Shown here: one piece after another, positions 24,121-33,376 of the stretch
Numbering within the stretch: position 1 is the first letter of the stretch
Layout: each line of letters opens with the position of its first letter
Assembly: GCA_015075515.1 (NCBI GenBank)
Contig: JABTUE010000001.1
Location: 620,001-684,000 of the forward strand
DNA length: 64,000 nt
Direction: 5' to 3'
DNA from: Planctomycetota bacterium
GTDB taxonomy: Bacteria; Planctomycetota; UBA8742; UBA2392
Made by a program: the position numbers and the translations under genes
The notes under the pieces: generated by a model
Databases searched by the model: none
Told to the model about the DNA's origin: nothing
Seen by the model: the letters and a program-made list of their open reading frames with translations, nothing else

Positions 24121-25500
24121 ATGATCGTTCACGCCTCGCGCCTTTGTACGCTTGCGGCCCTGGCCGCCCTAACCCTGTCGGCCGCCACAGGCTGCCAGAC
24201 CGACGCCCTGACCGGCAAAAAGACGCTGAACCTCTACAGCTATGAGGAAGAAAAACGCCTGGGCGACGAGGCCGTACAGCCAATTCTGGCCGAACTGGGC
24301 GGCCTGTACCCAGACACCGCGCTGCAGCAGTATCTGGACGAGGTGGGCCAGAAGGTCGCCGCCGCGGGCCGCACGCGGCTGAAGGGCCAGGCCGAGTTTC
24401 CCGACTGGCCGTTTCAGTTCTATCTGGTGAACTCAAGCATGCTCAACGCCTTTGCCCTGCCCGGCGGCCACGTGTTCGTCACGCGCGGCATTCTGCTGAG
24501 GCTGAAGGACGAGGCCGAACTGGCGGGTCTTCTGGGCCACGAGGTCGCCCACGTGTTCGGCCGCCACGGTGTCGAACGCATCAGCAAGGTGCAGCTAATG
24601 ATTCTGCCGGTGGCGCTGCTGGGCGCATTTGAGGAAACCCAGGGTGTGGCGGTGGTGGGCGTGATCGCCGTGCAGTTGCTGGCCATGAAATACGGCCGCG
24701 ACGACGAAACCGAATCGGACAAGTTCGGCATGCGCTTTGCCGCGCGCGCGGGCTATCACCCGGCGGGCATCATCGGCGTGATGCAGATGCTCAAGGATTT
24801 CACCCACGAACACGGCGGCGGCGGTCCCGAGTTTCTTTCAACCCACCCCGACCCCGGCAACCGTGTCAAATATCTGGGCGACCAGCTGCGCAAGGAATAC
24901 CCCGACGCCGACGCCGGCGCCTATGTGCGCAACCCCGACCGCTTTGACAACGCGCTGATTCAGGTGCGCGCCGCCCAGCCGGCCTATGACCTGGCCGACC
25001 AGGGCGACGCCGCGATGGCGCTTGGTTTCAAGGCCGCCGAAAAAGGCGACAGTGCCGGCGCGCGGGCCGAATACACGCGCGCGCTGGGGCTTTACAACCA
25101 GGCGGTGGCAAAGGTGCGCGACCACGCGATTCTGCATGTGAATGTGGCCCAGGCCCGGTTCTATCTGGAGCAATACGACGGCGCGGAACAGGCGATTGTC
25201 CAGGCCCTGCGGTATGACGGCATGGCGTTCTGGCCCAACTTCATGGGCGGGCTGGTGGCGATCAAACGCAATGACAATGCCACGGCGGAACGCCGCCTCG
25301 AACAGGCACTGAAACTGGTGCCGGATTCGCCGGTGGGCATGTTCTATCTGGCCGTGGCCTACGACCGCGGCCAGAAAACCCAGCCGGCGGTCAGCCACTA
25401 CCGCAAGGCCTACGACGCCTTTGGCGGCGAGGGCACACTGGCCGAAAGCGCGCGCCGCCGGCTGATCGAGCTGGGCGAACCCGACCCGCGCAACAAGTGA
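24121..25500 (+). CDS. M48-family metalloprotease lipoprotein with TPR tail (BepA-like)
   Basis: A 459-residue periplasmic metalloprotease. The signal peptide ends in ATGC (Cys25), so it is a lipoprotein. The zinc motif is HEVAH (residues 140-144), with a third ligand at Glu198 in DETESDKFG and the typical STHPDPGNR after it. From about residue 290 onward the sequence forms TPR repeats (AxxxYTRALGLY, AEQAIVQALRYD and AERRLEQALKL). This matches BepA/YfgC, which degrades misassembled outer-membrane proteins and assists the BAM complex. All metal ligands are present. Start by ATG after GGGAGACGCC. Confidence 0.93.
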   Translation: MIVHASRLCTLAALAALTLSAATGCQTDALTGKKTLNLYSYEEEKRLGDEAVQPILAELGGLYPDTALQQYLDEVGQKVAAAGRTRLKGQAEFPDWPFQFYLVNSSMLNAFALPGGHVFVTRGILLRLKDEAELAGLLGHEVAHVFGRHGVERISKVQLMILPVALLGAFEETQGVAVVGVIAVQLLAMKYGRDDETESDKFGMRFAARAGYHPAGIIGVMQMLKDFTHEHGGGGPEFLSTHPDPGNRVKYLGDQLRKEYPDADAGAYVRNPDRFDNALIQVRAAQPAYDLADQGDAAMALGFKAAEKGDSAGARAEYTRALGLYNQAVAKVRDHAILHVNVAQARFYLEQYDGAEQAIVQALRYDGMAFWPNFMGGLVAIKRNDNATAERRLEQALKLVPDSPVGMFYLAVAYDRGQKTQPAVSHYRKAYDAFGGEGTLAESARRRLIELGEPDPRNK

Positions 25501-25546
25501 CTCCGCCGCCACTGGCCCGCCCCGGCGCGGCTGCTAGCATCCGGCC

Positions 25547-27043
25547 ATGAGCACACGACCGGCCACACGCGGCGCGCTGGTGCGCGCCGGCTGGCGCCCG
25601 CGCACGGTCAAGGACGAACTGCGCCAGAACCTGATGGCGCGCATGAAGTCCGGCGCGACGCTATTTGATGGCATTGTCGGCTACGACCGCACCGTGATCC
25701 CGCAGGTCGTCAACGCCCTGCTGGCGCGCCACAACATCATACTTCTGGGTCTGCGCGGCCAGGCCAAAACAAGGCTGCTGCGCGGCCTGACCGGGCTGCT
25801 GGACGAATACATTCCGGTCATCAAGGGCAGCGAACTCAACGACGACCCGCTGAACCCCCAAAGCAAGCGCGCCCGCGAACTGGTAGCCCGGCACGGCGAC
25901 GACATCGAGATTGAATGGCTGCACCGCGACGCGCGCTACAACGAAAAGCTGGCCACGCCCGATGTCAGCATTGCCGACCTGATTGGCGACGTGGACCCGA
26001 TCAAGGCCGCTACCCGCAAGCTGACCTTTGCCGACGAAGAAGTCATCCATTTCGGAATCATCCCGCGCACCAACCGCGGCATCTTTGCCATCAACGAACT
26101 GCCCGATCTGCAGCCGCGCATCCAGGTCGGCCTGCTGAACATGCTGGAGGAAAAAGACATCCAGATCCGCGGCTTTCCGGTGCGCATCCCGCTTGACATC
26201 CTGCTTTGCTTTTCGGCCAACCCCGAAGACTACACCAACCGCGGCAGCATCATCACGCCGCTCAAGGATCGCATCGAAAGCCAGATTCTCACGCATTACC
26301 CGCTGAACCTTTCGGACGCCCGCCGCATCACCGATCAGGAAAGCTGGGTCAGCCGCCCCGGCGCGCCAACCGTGCGCGTGCCCGAGTTTCTGCGCGAAGC
26401 AATCGAGCAGATTGCCTTTGAGGCCCGCAAGTCCGAGTTCGTGGACCAGGCCAGCGGCGTCTCGGCGCGCATGACAATCGCGGTCTATGAAAACGTGCTC
26501 AGCAACGCCGAACGTCGCTGCCTGATCGCCGGCCAGTCCGAAACCATGTTGCGCGTGGTGGACCTGGGCGCGGCAATCCCGGCCATGAGCGGCAAACTCG
26601 AGCTGGTCTACGAGGGCGAACAGGAAGGCGCCCACAAGGTAGCGGCCAAGATCATCGGCGCGGCGTTGCGCGCGGTGTTTGAGACACGCTTTCCCGGCGT
26701 GTACGCGCTGCGCGCGCGCCAGGGCCGCAAACAGAAAGAAAGCGCCCCCCAGCGCGAAGAAGGCCCCTACAAGCCGGTGATTGACTGGTTTGCGCGCGGC
26801 CGGCGCCTGGAACTGACCGACGAAATGCCCGACACGGCCTATGGCGCGGCGTTGCAGAGTGTGCCCGAACTGGAAACGCTGACCCGCCAGTACCTGAAGG
26901 ATCTGCCCGCGTCGCACCTGCACGCGGGCATGGAGTTCCTGCTGGAGGGTCTGCACCAAAGCAGCCTGCTGGCCAAAGAAGACGTGGACCGGGGCATTTT
27001 GTACTGCGACATGCTGGGCGCGCTGTACGAATCCCAGGACTGA
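25547..27043 (+). CDS. Magnesium-chelatase-like AAA+ ATPase
   Basis: A 498-residue AAA+ protein related to BchI/MoxR-type ATPases. The phosphate loop is GLRGQAKT (about 69-76), with Ala in place of the last Gly, a variant also expected in this subfamily. Further marks are GLLNMLEEKDIQIRGF (pre-sensor I insert region), CFSANPEDYTNRGSIITPLKDR and VSARMTIAVYENV. There is no vWA domain. BchI-like ATPases remodel partner complexes; here no chlorophyll genes occur, so a general chaperone or vWA-partner role is likelier. Start by ATG 44 bases after the M48 gene. Function is inference. Confidence 0.8.
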   Translation: MSTRPATRGALVRAGWRPRTVKDELRQNLMARMKSGATLFDGIVGYDRTVIPQVVNALLARHNIILLGLRGQAKTRLLRGLTGLLDEYIPVIKGSELNDDPLNPQSKRARELVARHGDDIEIEWLHRDARYNEKLATPDVSIADLIGDVDPIKAATRKLTFADEEVIHFGIIPRTNRGIFAINELPDLQPRIQVGLLNMLEEKDIQIRGFPVRIPLDILLCFSANPEDYTNRGSIITPLKDRIESQILTHYPLNLSDARRITDQESWVSRPGAPTVRVPEFLREAIEQIAFEARKSEFVDQASGVSARMTIAVYENVLSNAERRCLIAGQSETMLRVVDLGAAIPAMSGKLELVYEGEQEGAHKVAAKIIGAALRAVFETRFPGVYALRARQGRKQKESAPQREEGPYKPVIDWFARGRRLELTDEMPDTAYGAALQSVPELETLTRQYLKDLPASHLHAGMEFLLEGLHQSSLLAKEDVDRGILYCDMLGALYESQD

Positions 27044-27091
27044 CCGCCCTTTTCGCCAACCCGCTGCGCCGTCGGGCGTTACAATCAAACC

Positions 27092-27469
27092 ATGCGTGCG
27101 TTCGCGTTCAGTCTGCTGTGTCTTGGCGCCCTTGTCGGCGGCTGCCGCGGCTATTCACTGGACATGAGCGGCCTGGACGCCTACGCCGACGGCCATACCC
27201 GCGACGCGGCCTCGTCGCGATGGACCATGAGCGACCTGGATCGCGCCAGCAGTTGCCATGTTGAGCCTGCCGGCCGCGGCCTGACCATGAGCGACGCCGA
27301 CGCCGCCACAAGCAGCAGCCTGGACGAAACCAACAGGCGCCTGAGCATGTCACGCCTGGAGCGCCTGAGCACAAAACACGTCGAGCCGACGGGTGACGGC
27401 CTGAGCATCAGCGACCTGGAGCGCGTGACCTCGCGCCGTCTGGACCCTGACAACAACAAGATTCGCTGA
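27092..27469 (+). CDS. Small lipoprotein of five 20-residue repeats
   Basis: A 125-residue lipoprotein. The signal peptide ends LVGGC (Cys18). Almost all of the mature part is five tandem repeats: residues 23-43, 44-63, 64-83, 84-103 and 104-123. The consensus is roughly LSMSDLERxSSxHVEPxGxG. The period is exactly 20 residues except for the first (21). Regular short repeats of this kind often form a beta-solenoid or a helical rod, but no family is recognised. It probably faces the periplasm or the cell surface. It follows the AAA+ gene by 48 bases and may share its transcript. Function unknown. Confidence 0.7.
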   Translation: MRAFAFSLLCLGALVGGCRGYSLDMSGLDAYADGHTRDAASSRWTMSDLDRASSCHVEPAGRGLTMSDADAATSSSLDETNRRLSMSRLERLSTKHVEPTGDGLSISDLERVTSRRLDPDNNKIR

Positions 27470-27528
27470 TCCGGCAGGCACGGTACCGCCCAACTTTGCC
27501 CCCGCGGGGCCCCTGCTATAGTCCGGGC

Positions 27529-30500
27529 ATGAGCGCCGGGCCACAGGGTACCGTCACACTGGTCTTCACCGACGTGCAGGATTCCTCGCGCCTGTGGGAG
27601 CAGCACGGCCGGATGTTCGAGCCGGTGCTGGCCCTGCACAACCGCATTCTGCGCGAACAGATCGCCGCCCACGGCGGCTACGAGGTCAAAACCGAAGGCG
27701 ACGCCTTCATGGTGGCCTTTGCCGACGCGGGCGCAGCACTGCGCTTCTGCGCTGACACCCAGCGCGCGCTGGCGCGGGCGCCCTGGCCGCAGCCCGCGGG
27801 CGGCGTGCAGGTGCGCATGGGCATGCACACCGGCGAACCTATTGTCAGCACTGACCCGGCGACAGGTCGCACCGATTATTTCGGCCCGGTGGTCAACCGC
27901 GCGGCGCGCGTGGCCGCGGCCGGCCACGGCGGCCAGGTGCTGCTGAGTGAAACCGCCTGGCGCGTGTCGGGCGCGGCGCAGTCCGGTCTGGCCTGTTCCG
28001 AACTGGGCGAACACCGGCTGCGCGGTCTGGAACAGCCCGAGCGGCTGTTTCAGGTTCTCCCGCCCGAGCTTGCCCAGCGCGAGTTTCCGCCGCTTAACAC
28101 TGTCACCGCTCTGCCGACCAACCTGCCGCCCCAGGCCAGCAGTTTCATCGGCCGCCAGGCCGAACTGGCCGAACTGTGCGAGCTGCTGGCACCGCGCAAA
28201 AGCGGCCAGTCCGGCCGCCACGCCGGCACCAGCCCCGGCACCAAGCTGCTGCGCGGCCCCGGCGGGGCGATCGCGCGCGAGGTGGCCCGGCTGGTGGCGC
28301 TGACCGGCCCCGGCGGCACCGGCAAGACGCGCCTTGCCGTGCGCGCCGGACACGAGCTGATTGACCGGTTCGAGGGCGGCGTGTGGTTTGCGGATTGCAG
28401 CGGCGCCGCCGATGGCGCCGGTGTGGCCCACGCCGTGGCGCTGGCGCTGGGCTTGCGCCTGACCGGCGCGGAAAACCCGGTGCTGGCCGTGGCCAACGTG
28501 CTGGAGTACCGCAAGCCGCTGCTGCTGATTCTGGACAACTTCGAACAAGTGGCAGCCTTTGCCGCCGACACCATTGGCGCCTGGCGCAAGCGCGCGCCGC
28601 AGGTCAGCTTTCTGGTGACCTCGCGCGCCGTGCTGGGGCTGGCCGGCGAACAGCAATACGAGCTGGCGCCCCTGACCCCGCCGCCGCGCCGGGTGGACAC
28701 CACGCAACTGGAGGTACTGCGCGCCTGCGAAAGCGTGGCGCTGTTCGTCGAACGCGCCCAGGAGGCCGACCCGCGCTTTGTGCTGGATGAATCCAACCTG
28801 GCCGATGTGTGCCAGATCTGCCTTGAGCTGGACGGCCTGCCGCTGGCCCTGGAACTGGCGGCATCGCGCGTGCGCATGCTCAAGCCCGCGCAGATGGTCA
28901 AGCGGCTGGGGCGCAAGTTCGAACTGCTCAAGTCCTCGCGCCGCGACCTCAGCCCGCGCCAGCAGACCATGTACGGAGCCATTGAATGGGGCTTTGAACT
29001 GCTCAATGAAACCGAACGTGACGCGTTTGTGCAGGCCTGCGCGTTTCACGAGGGCTTTCTGCTGGAGGCCGCCGAGGCCGTGGTTGACCTTTCCGCGCGC
29101 GGGGATGCACCCGACGTGCTGGACGTATTGCAGAGTCTGCGGGAAAAGAGCCTGTTGCACGCCGTCGAGGGCGGGCACGAAACACGCTTTCGCATGTACC
29201 GCCCGATTCTCGAGTTCGGGCGCGAGCGCCAGACCACCGACATGTCGGCGGAATCCCGCGCTGCACTGGCCAACCGCCACATGCGGCATTTCGCCGACCA
29301 CGCCTGGCACTGGGCCGGGCGCGTCGAGGGACCCGATGAACTGGAGGCTCTGGACCGGCTGGAGGCCGAGCGCGAAAACATCGTGGCGGCCGTCGAGCAC
29401 GCCTGTGCCTCGCGCCAGGCCGAGCTTGCCGCCAAGGGCGCACTGGGGTTGTGGGAACTGCTGCTGGTGCGCGGGCCGGTGGAACTGCGTGGCCGGCTGC
29501 TGGACGCGGCGCTGGCGCTGGACCAGACGCCGCACTGGCGCGCGCGGCTGCTGACGGCCCGCGCACGCGCCCACCAGGAAGTGGGCGAATCGGCCCCCAA
29601 TCTGGAACTGGCGGCCCAGGCGGTGGCGCTGGCCGGCAAAGACCCGGTCGTGGGCGTAGAGGCCGGCGTGCAGTTGGCCAACGCGCTGTGGCAGGTGTCG
29701 CGTCTGGCTGAATCGCACCAGACGGCACTCGATGCCGCGCGCCTGGCGCGCGAACATGGCAACGAGCGCGGTCTGGCCCGCGCGCTGGGTACTGCCGGCA
29801 TCTGCCAGATCAATCTGGGTGACCTGCCGGGCGCCGACGCGACACTGGCCGAGGCCGAGACACTGTGGCGCAAGCTGGGGTACCGGCGCGGCGTGGCCCA
29901 CAATGTGGCCAACCGCGGCGTGGTGATGGGCCGCGAAAACCGGCGGCTGGAGGCTCTGGCGGCCTATGAGGATGCCGAGCGCATCTACGATGAAATCGGT
30001 TACACCGTAGGCGTGGCACGCATGGTGGGCAACCGCGGCGCGCAGCACCAGCGCGGCGGAGACCTGCAACGAGCCGAGGAGTGCTACAACCAGGCCTCCG
30101 TCCTGGCGCGGCAGATCGGCGCCAAGTTCGCCCTGATCAGCAACATCTCCAACCTGGGGGTGCTCAAGTCCAACCGGGGCGACTACACCGGAGCGCTGGC
30201 CGACTACAACGAAGCCCTTGAACTGGCGCGCCAGACCGGCAGCCGCCAGAGTGAAGCAGACATGATCGGCAAGCTGGCAGAAATGCACGCCCGCAAGCGC
30301 GAGTTTGGCATTGCCCTGGAGTTGCGCCGCGAAGGACGACGGATACTGCAGGAGGTCGGCGACGCCTGGAATGTGTGGGACAGCAGCTACTCGATCTGTC
30401 GCATCTTGTACCGGGCGGGCCGGGCAGCAGAAATCCCGGCCGAAGCCAGCCGCAGCGAACCGCTGTTCAAGGATGCCCCGTTGCACTACCGCGTTGGGTT

Positions 30501-30825
30501 GTCAGCCTGGCTGGCCGTTGGGCTGGCCGGCCAGGGAGACTGGGACAACGCCGCCGGACACATGCGCCGCGCGCTGGATCAATTCGCAACCTTCTCCGCC
30601 GAGCAAACCGGCCGGGATCGCGTGCTGTTCGGCGCGCTGCTGGGGGAAATGGCCGAACAGGCAGGCAAGACCGCGCTGGCCGATGAAATGGCCAAGCTGT
30701 GCGCGCGAATGCTCGAACTCCACCCCGCGCTGCACAAGACCACACAGGATCTGGAACGCCCGTGGCTGGTGTCGCGCGGCCTGACACAGCCGGAACCTGA
30801 TGCCGCCGGCGGCAGCGTCGCCTGA
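27529..30825 (+). CDS. Adenylate/guanylate cyclase-ATPase-TPR signalling protein
   Basis: A 1098-residue multidomain regulator. Residues 1-170 form a class III cyclase: VFTDVQDSS and EVKTEGDAFMVAF hold the metal-binding Asp residues and a substrate lysine, while DYFGPVVNRAARV supplies the transition-state Asn and Arg, so it may make cAMP or cGMP. Residues about 205-530 form a STAND/NB-ARC-like ATPase: Walker A LTGPGGTGKTRLA, Walker B LLLILDNFEQV and a winged-helix GAIEWGFELLNETERDAF. Residues about 590-1050 are TPR-like helices. Such proteins switch on when the TPR sensor binds a ligand. The ATG at 27529 avoids a poor upstream extension. No cognate target gene is evident. Confidence 0.88.
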   Translation: MSAGPQGTVTLVFTDVQDSSRLWEQHGRMFEPVLALHNRILREQIAAHGGYEVKTEGDAFMVAFADAGAALRFCADTQRALARAPWPQPAGGVQVRMGMHTGEPIVSTDPATGRTDYFGPVVNRAARVAAAGHGGQVLLSETAWRVSGAAQSGLACSELGEHRLRGLEQPERLFQVLPPELAQREFPPLNTVTALPTNLPPQASSFIGRQAELAELCELLAPRKSGQSGRHAGTSPGTKLLRGPGGAIAREVARLVALTGPGGTGKTRLAVRAGHELIDRFEGGVWFADCSGAADGAGVAHAVALALGLRLTGAENPVLAVANVLEYRKPLLLILDNFEQVAAFAADTIGAWRKRAPQVSFLVTSRAVLGLAGEQQYELAPLTPPPRRVDTTQLEVLRACESVALFVERAQEADPRFVLDESNLADVCQICLELDGLPLALELAASRVRMLKPAQMVKRLGRKFELLKSSRRDLSPRQQTMYGAIEWGFELLNETERDAFVQACAFHEGFLLEAAEAVVDLSARGDAPDVLDVLQSLREKSLLHAVEGGHETRFRMYRPILEFGRERQTTDMSAESRAALANRHMRHFADHAWHWAGRVEGPDELEALDRLEAERENIVAAVEHACASRQAELAAKGALGLWELLLVRGPVELRGRLLDAALALDQTPHWRARLLTARARAHQEVGESAPNLELAAQAVALAGKDPVVGVEAGVQLANALWQVSRLAESHQTALDAARLAREHGNERGLARALGTAGICQINLGDLPGADATLAEAETLWRKLGYRRGVAHNVANRGVVMGRENRRLEALAAYEDAERIYDEIGYTVGVARMVGNRGAQHQRGGDLQRAEECYNQASVLARQIGAKFALISNISNLGVLKSNRGDYTGALADYNEALELARQTGSRQSEADMIGKLAEMHARKREFGIALELRREGRRILQEVGDAWNVWDSSYSICRILYRAGRAAEIPAEASRSEPLFKDAPLHYRVGLSAWLAVGLAGQGDWDNAAGHMRRALDQFATFSAEQTGRDRVLFGALLGEMAEQAGKTALADEMAKLCARMLELHPALHKTTQDLERPWLVSRGLTQPEPDAAGGSVA

Positions 30826-30833
30826 ACCGGCGG

Positions 30834-31586
30834 CTACAACAGATACTTCACGGCCGCAAAGCCAGCCACACCGACCAGCACCAGCGCCACGGTCAGCCAT
30901 TCAAAGTACTTTTCAATCAGTGGCTTGACCTTGTCGCCGAACACGCGAATCAGCGTGCTGAGCGCGAAAAACCGCGCCCCGCGCCCGGCGATGCTGCCGG
31001 CAATCAACAGCGGCAGGCTGACCTCGAACAGTCCGCCGGCAATCGTGAATACCTTGTACGGAATCGGCGTAAGCGCCGCCGAAAAGTAGGCCAGAAAGGC
31101 GTTGTCGTCAAACTTCAGCTTCACGGTATAGAACAGGCCGTCGGGGTAAAACGTCATGCCCCCGGCGCGCGGCAGGGCGGCCTGCTCGGTGGCGCTCAAG
31201 GCCGCGGCGCTTTGCGGCGTACCGAACCACGACGGGCCGGCGCCCGCGCCCTCAATCACTGCCCGCGCCAGGTCAAACAGCGCCAGCCCGATGTACCAGC
31301 CCAGAATGCCGCCCAGCACGCTGGCCACGGTGCACACCGCGCCGTACCACAGCGCGCGTTTGCGCTTGCCCAGACACAACGCGATCAGCAGCGGGTCGGG
31401 CGGAATCGGGAAAAAGCTGGCCTCAACAAACGACAGCACAAACAGCGCCGGCGTGCCAAAGCGCGTGTCCGCCCAGCCGACCACCCAGTAGTACAGACGT
31501 TTCAGCGCCCGCAGCGGCCACAACAAGGCGTGCAGCACGCCGCCCCGGGCAGTCGCGGCTGTAGCGGCTGGTTCGGGTTCGGTCAA
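30834..31586 (-). CDS. DedA/YqaA-type (VTT domain) membrane protein
   Basis: A 250-residue integral membrane protein of the VTT (DedA/YqaA) group. The core FVEASFFPIPPDPLLIALCLGK and, later, LTPIPYKVFTIAGGLFEVSL with a terminal GARFF are typical. About five hydrophobic segments are seen. DedA-type proteins are linked to membrane lipid flipping and to proton-motive-force maintenance. Its ATG overlaps the hemD stop by 4 bases, so it is translated after hemD. The middle contains a non-conserved polar insertion (about residues 110-145). Confidence 0.82.
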   Translation of the reverse strand: MTEPEPAATAATARGGVLHALLWPLRALKRLYYWVVGWADTRFGTPALFVLSFVEASFFPIPPDPLLIALCLGKRKRALWYGAVCTVASVLGGILGWYIGLALFDLARAVIEGAGAGPSWFGTPQSAAALSATEQAALPRAGGMTFYPDGLFYTVKLKFDDNAFLAYFSAALTPIPYKVFTIAGGLFEVSLPLLIAGSIAGRGARFFALSTLIRVFGDKVKPLIEKYFEWLTVALVLVGVAGFAAVKYLL

Positions 31587-32314
31587 CGTGTCTCCGACTT
31601 CACAATCGCGGCCAGCAGGCCGTCGTCATCGTGGCTTTCGGCCTGGGCGGCAACGGCAACGCCGCTGGCTTGTAATGCATCGGTTGTTGCAGGCCCGATG
31701 CTGTAACAGCGCAGACGCGAAAGCTCCACCCCGCCGGCCAGGGCCGATGCCACGGCGCTGGGGCTGGCAAACACCACGGCCTCCAGGGCGCCGTCCGCCG
31801 TCAGATCGCGCAGCCGTGCCGCCCCGGCCGGGTCAGGCAGCGTGCGGTACACCACCGCTTCTTCCACGTCGGCTCCGGCCTGACGCAGCGCATCGCCCAA
31901 AGTCGGCCGCGCCAGATCGCCCCGCGGCCACAGCACGCTGGCGCCACTGACATCACCCATGACTTGCGCCAGCGCGCGCGCGGTATGGGTTCGGGGCACC
32001 AGAGGCTCAGCCCGCAGCACGTGCCGGGCGTAGTCGGCCGTAGCACTGCCCACGCAGGCCAGCCGTTCCCAGCGCGGCCCGCCGACCGCGCCGGCGCGCC
32101 AGTCCAGCCACACCAGCGCGCGGCGGCTGGTGGCCGCCACCCAGTCGTACTGTTCACGCGCAAGCCTGACCACCGCCGGGTCAACCAGTGCCACCCGCAC
32201 CAGCGGGCACAGCACCGGCCGCAGCCTGGCCTGGGCAAGGCGCCCCGCCAGCGCGGCGTTATCGGCGGCCTGGCGCGTCAGGGCAACACGCGAGCCAGTA
32301 GTTCCAAGGCCCAT
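31583..32314 (-). CDS. hemD: Uroporphyrinogen-III synthase
   Basis: A 243-residue cytoplasmic enzyme that closes and rearranges hydroxymethylbilane to uroporphyrinogen III, the branch-point precursor of haem, sirohaem and cobalamin. HemD is weakly conserved, but the two-domain pattern is clear: VALTRQAADNAALA at the N-terminus, VGSATADYARH at the hinge, and YRTLPD followed by VFASPSAVASAL and CYSIGPATTDALQASG in the second domain. Length is typical. It overlaps a VTT membrane-protein gene by 4 bases and is divergent (23-base gap) from a small lipoprotein gene. Confidence 0.88.
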   Translation of the reverse strand: MGLGTTGSRVALTRQAADNAALAGRLAQARLRPVLCPLVRVALVDPAVVRLAREQYDWVAATSRRALVWLDWRAGAVGGPRWERLACVGSATADYARHVLRAEPLVPRTHTARALAQVMGDVSGASVLWPRGDLARPTLGDALRQAGADVEEAVVYRTLPDPAGAARLRDLTADGALEAVVFASPSAVASALAGGVELSRLRCYSIGPATTDALQASGVAVAAQAESHDDDGLLAAIVKSETR

Positions 32315-32337
32315 AACCGCCGCTATAACTTGCGTCC

Positions 32338-32757
32338 ATGCGCGCGACCACGCAATTGACGCTTGCGCTGTGTCTGGTTCTGGCGGGCTGCGGGGCCGAG
32401 AATTCGATCAAGCAGGCAAGGCCGGTGTGCGAACAATTCCTGGCGCACCTCAGCCAGGAAAAGTTCGCCCAAGCCCACGAGCTGTGCGACCCCGCGCGCA
32501 TTGAACTGGACGACCTCAAGGCCTGGGCCGCCGACGCCGGCAACATGTCCATGCTGCGCGACTACCAGGGTGTGCAGTGGCAGTCCGGCGGCCAGTACAC
32601 TGCCGCCGACAGCAAGGAGTTCGACCGGCCGACCGTGCGCACGCCGCCGGGCAGCAAACTGACGGGCCGCCCCGACGTAACCGTCCAATTTGCCCTGCGC
32701 ATGGACGAAGGCGGCAAATGGGTGATCATCGGGTTTGCCATCAAGAGCGGCCAATAA
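32338..32757 (+). CDS. Small lipoprotein of unknown function
   Basis: A 139-residue lipoprotein (signal peptide ending VLAGC, Cys18). The mature part is a compact alpha/beta fold: VCEQFLAHLSQEKFAQAHELC, then a helix, then strands VTVQFALRMDEGGKWVIIGFAI. This resembles DUF4864/NTF2-like lipoproteins (a helix pair and a curved sheet that holds a pocket). No catalytic residues are evident. It is followed directly by the pyroglutamyl peptidase gene (GTG 2 bases after its stop) and is likely co-transcribed with it. Confidence 0.6.
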   Translation: MRATTQLTLALCLVLAGCGAENSIKQARPVCEQFLAHLSQEKFAQAHELCDPARIELDDLKAWAADAGNMSMLRDYQGVQWQSGGQYTAADSKEFDRPTVRTPPGSKLTGRPDVTVQFALRMDEGGKWVIIGFAIKSGQ

Positions 32758-32758
32758 C

Positions 32759-33376
32759 GTGGCGCAGATTCTTCTGACCGGCTTTGAGCCCTTTGGCGCC
32801 TTTGCGACCAACCCCTCGTGGGACGCTTTGGCGCTTGCGGACGAACACGGCCTGCTGGACGGGCTGGATGCCGCGCTGGCGCGCATACCCGTTACCTATG
32901 ACGGCGCGTTTGCAACGTTGCAGGCCGCACTGAACCACCACCGCCCGCGCGCGCTGCTGTCGTTCGGTCTGCACGGCGGGCTTGCCGGGCGCGAAGCGGG
33001 CGTGATCTATGTGGAAACCACCGCCCGCAACCGCGACGGGGCCGGCAAGGCCGACAACGCCGGTGTGACGCGGCCCGCCCGGCCAATAGACCCGACGGCG
33101 CCGGCAACGCTGCCCGCCACGCTGGATGTGCCGGCGCTGCTGGAGGCGTTGCAGGCGGCGGGGTTTTCCGCCAGAACCAGCGACGACGCCGGGGCATACC
33201 TGTGCAACCACCTGTTCTTTCGGGCCGCTTGCGCGTTACAAGGACAGATTCCCTGCGGGTTTGTGCATGTTCCGCCCGTAAAAGAGATGGGCGGCATCCT
33301 GACACTGCAAGAACTGGCCCGCGCGGCGGCAACGTTGGCGCGCGCAGCCGCGGCATCCATGCGGAGCACACAGTGA
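32759..33376 (+). CDS. pcp: Pyroglutamyl-peptidase I (peptidase C15)
   Basis: A 205-residue cytosolic cysteine peptidase that removes N-terminal pyroglutamate. It starts with GTG at 32759: VAQILLTGFEPFGAFATNPSW is the C15 hallmark. The nucleophile is Cys149 in AYLCNHLFF, the general base His170 in FVHVPP. The Glu of the triad is likely in the LSFGLHGGLAGREAG/IYVETTARN region. Length matches the family (about 215). It overlaps the next gene by 4 bases (GTGA). Confidence 0.92.
   Translation: MAQILLTGFEPFGAFATNPSWDALALADEHGLLDGLDAALARIPVTYDGAFATLQAALNHHRPRALLSFGLHGGLAGREAGVIYVETTARNRDGAGKADNAGVTRPARPIDPTAPATLPATLDVPALLEALQAAGFSARTSDDAGAYLCNHLFFRAACALQGQIPCGFVHVPPVKEMGGILTLQELARAAATLARAAAASMRSTQ

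Noticed and set aside
27181..30486. A long open frame of about 1100 codons antisense to the cyclase-ATPase gene
   Set aside because: It mirrors the high-GC third positions of the real gene and has low-complexity sequence without domains. Similar antisense frames lie opposite icmF (37290-39665), metH (46203-49124) and the large surface protein (3863-5833).
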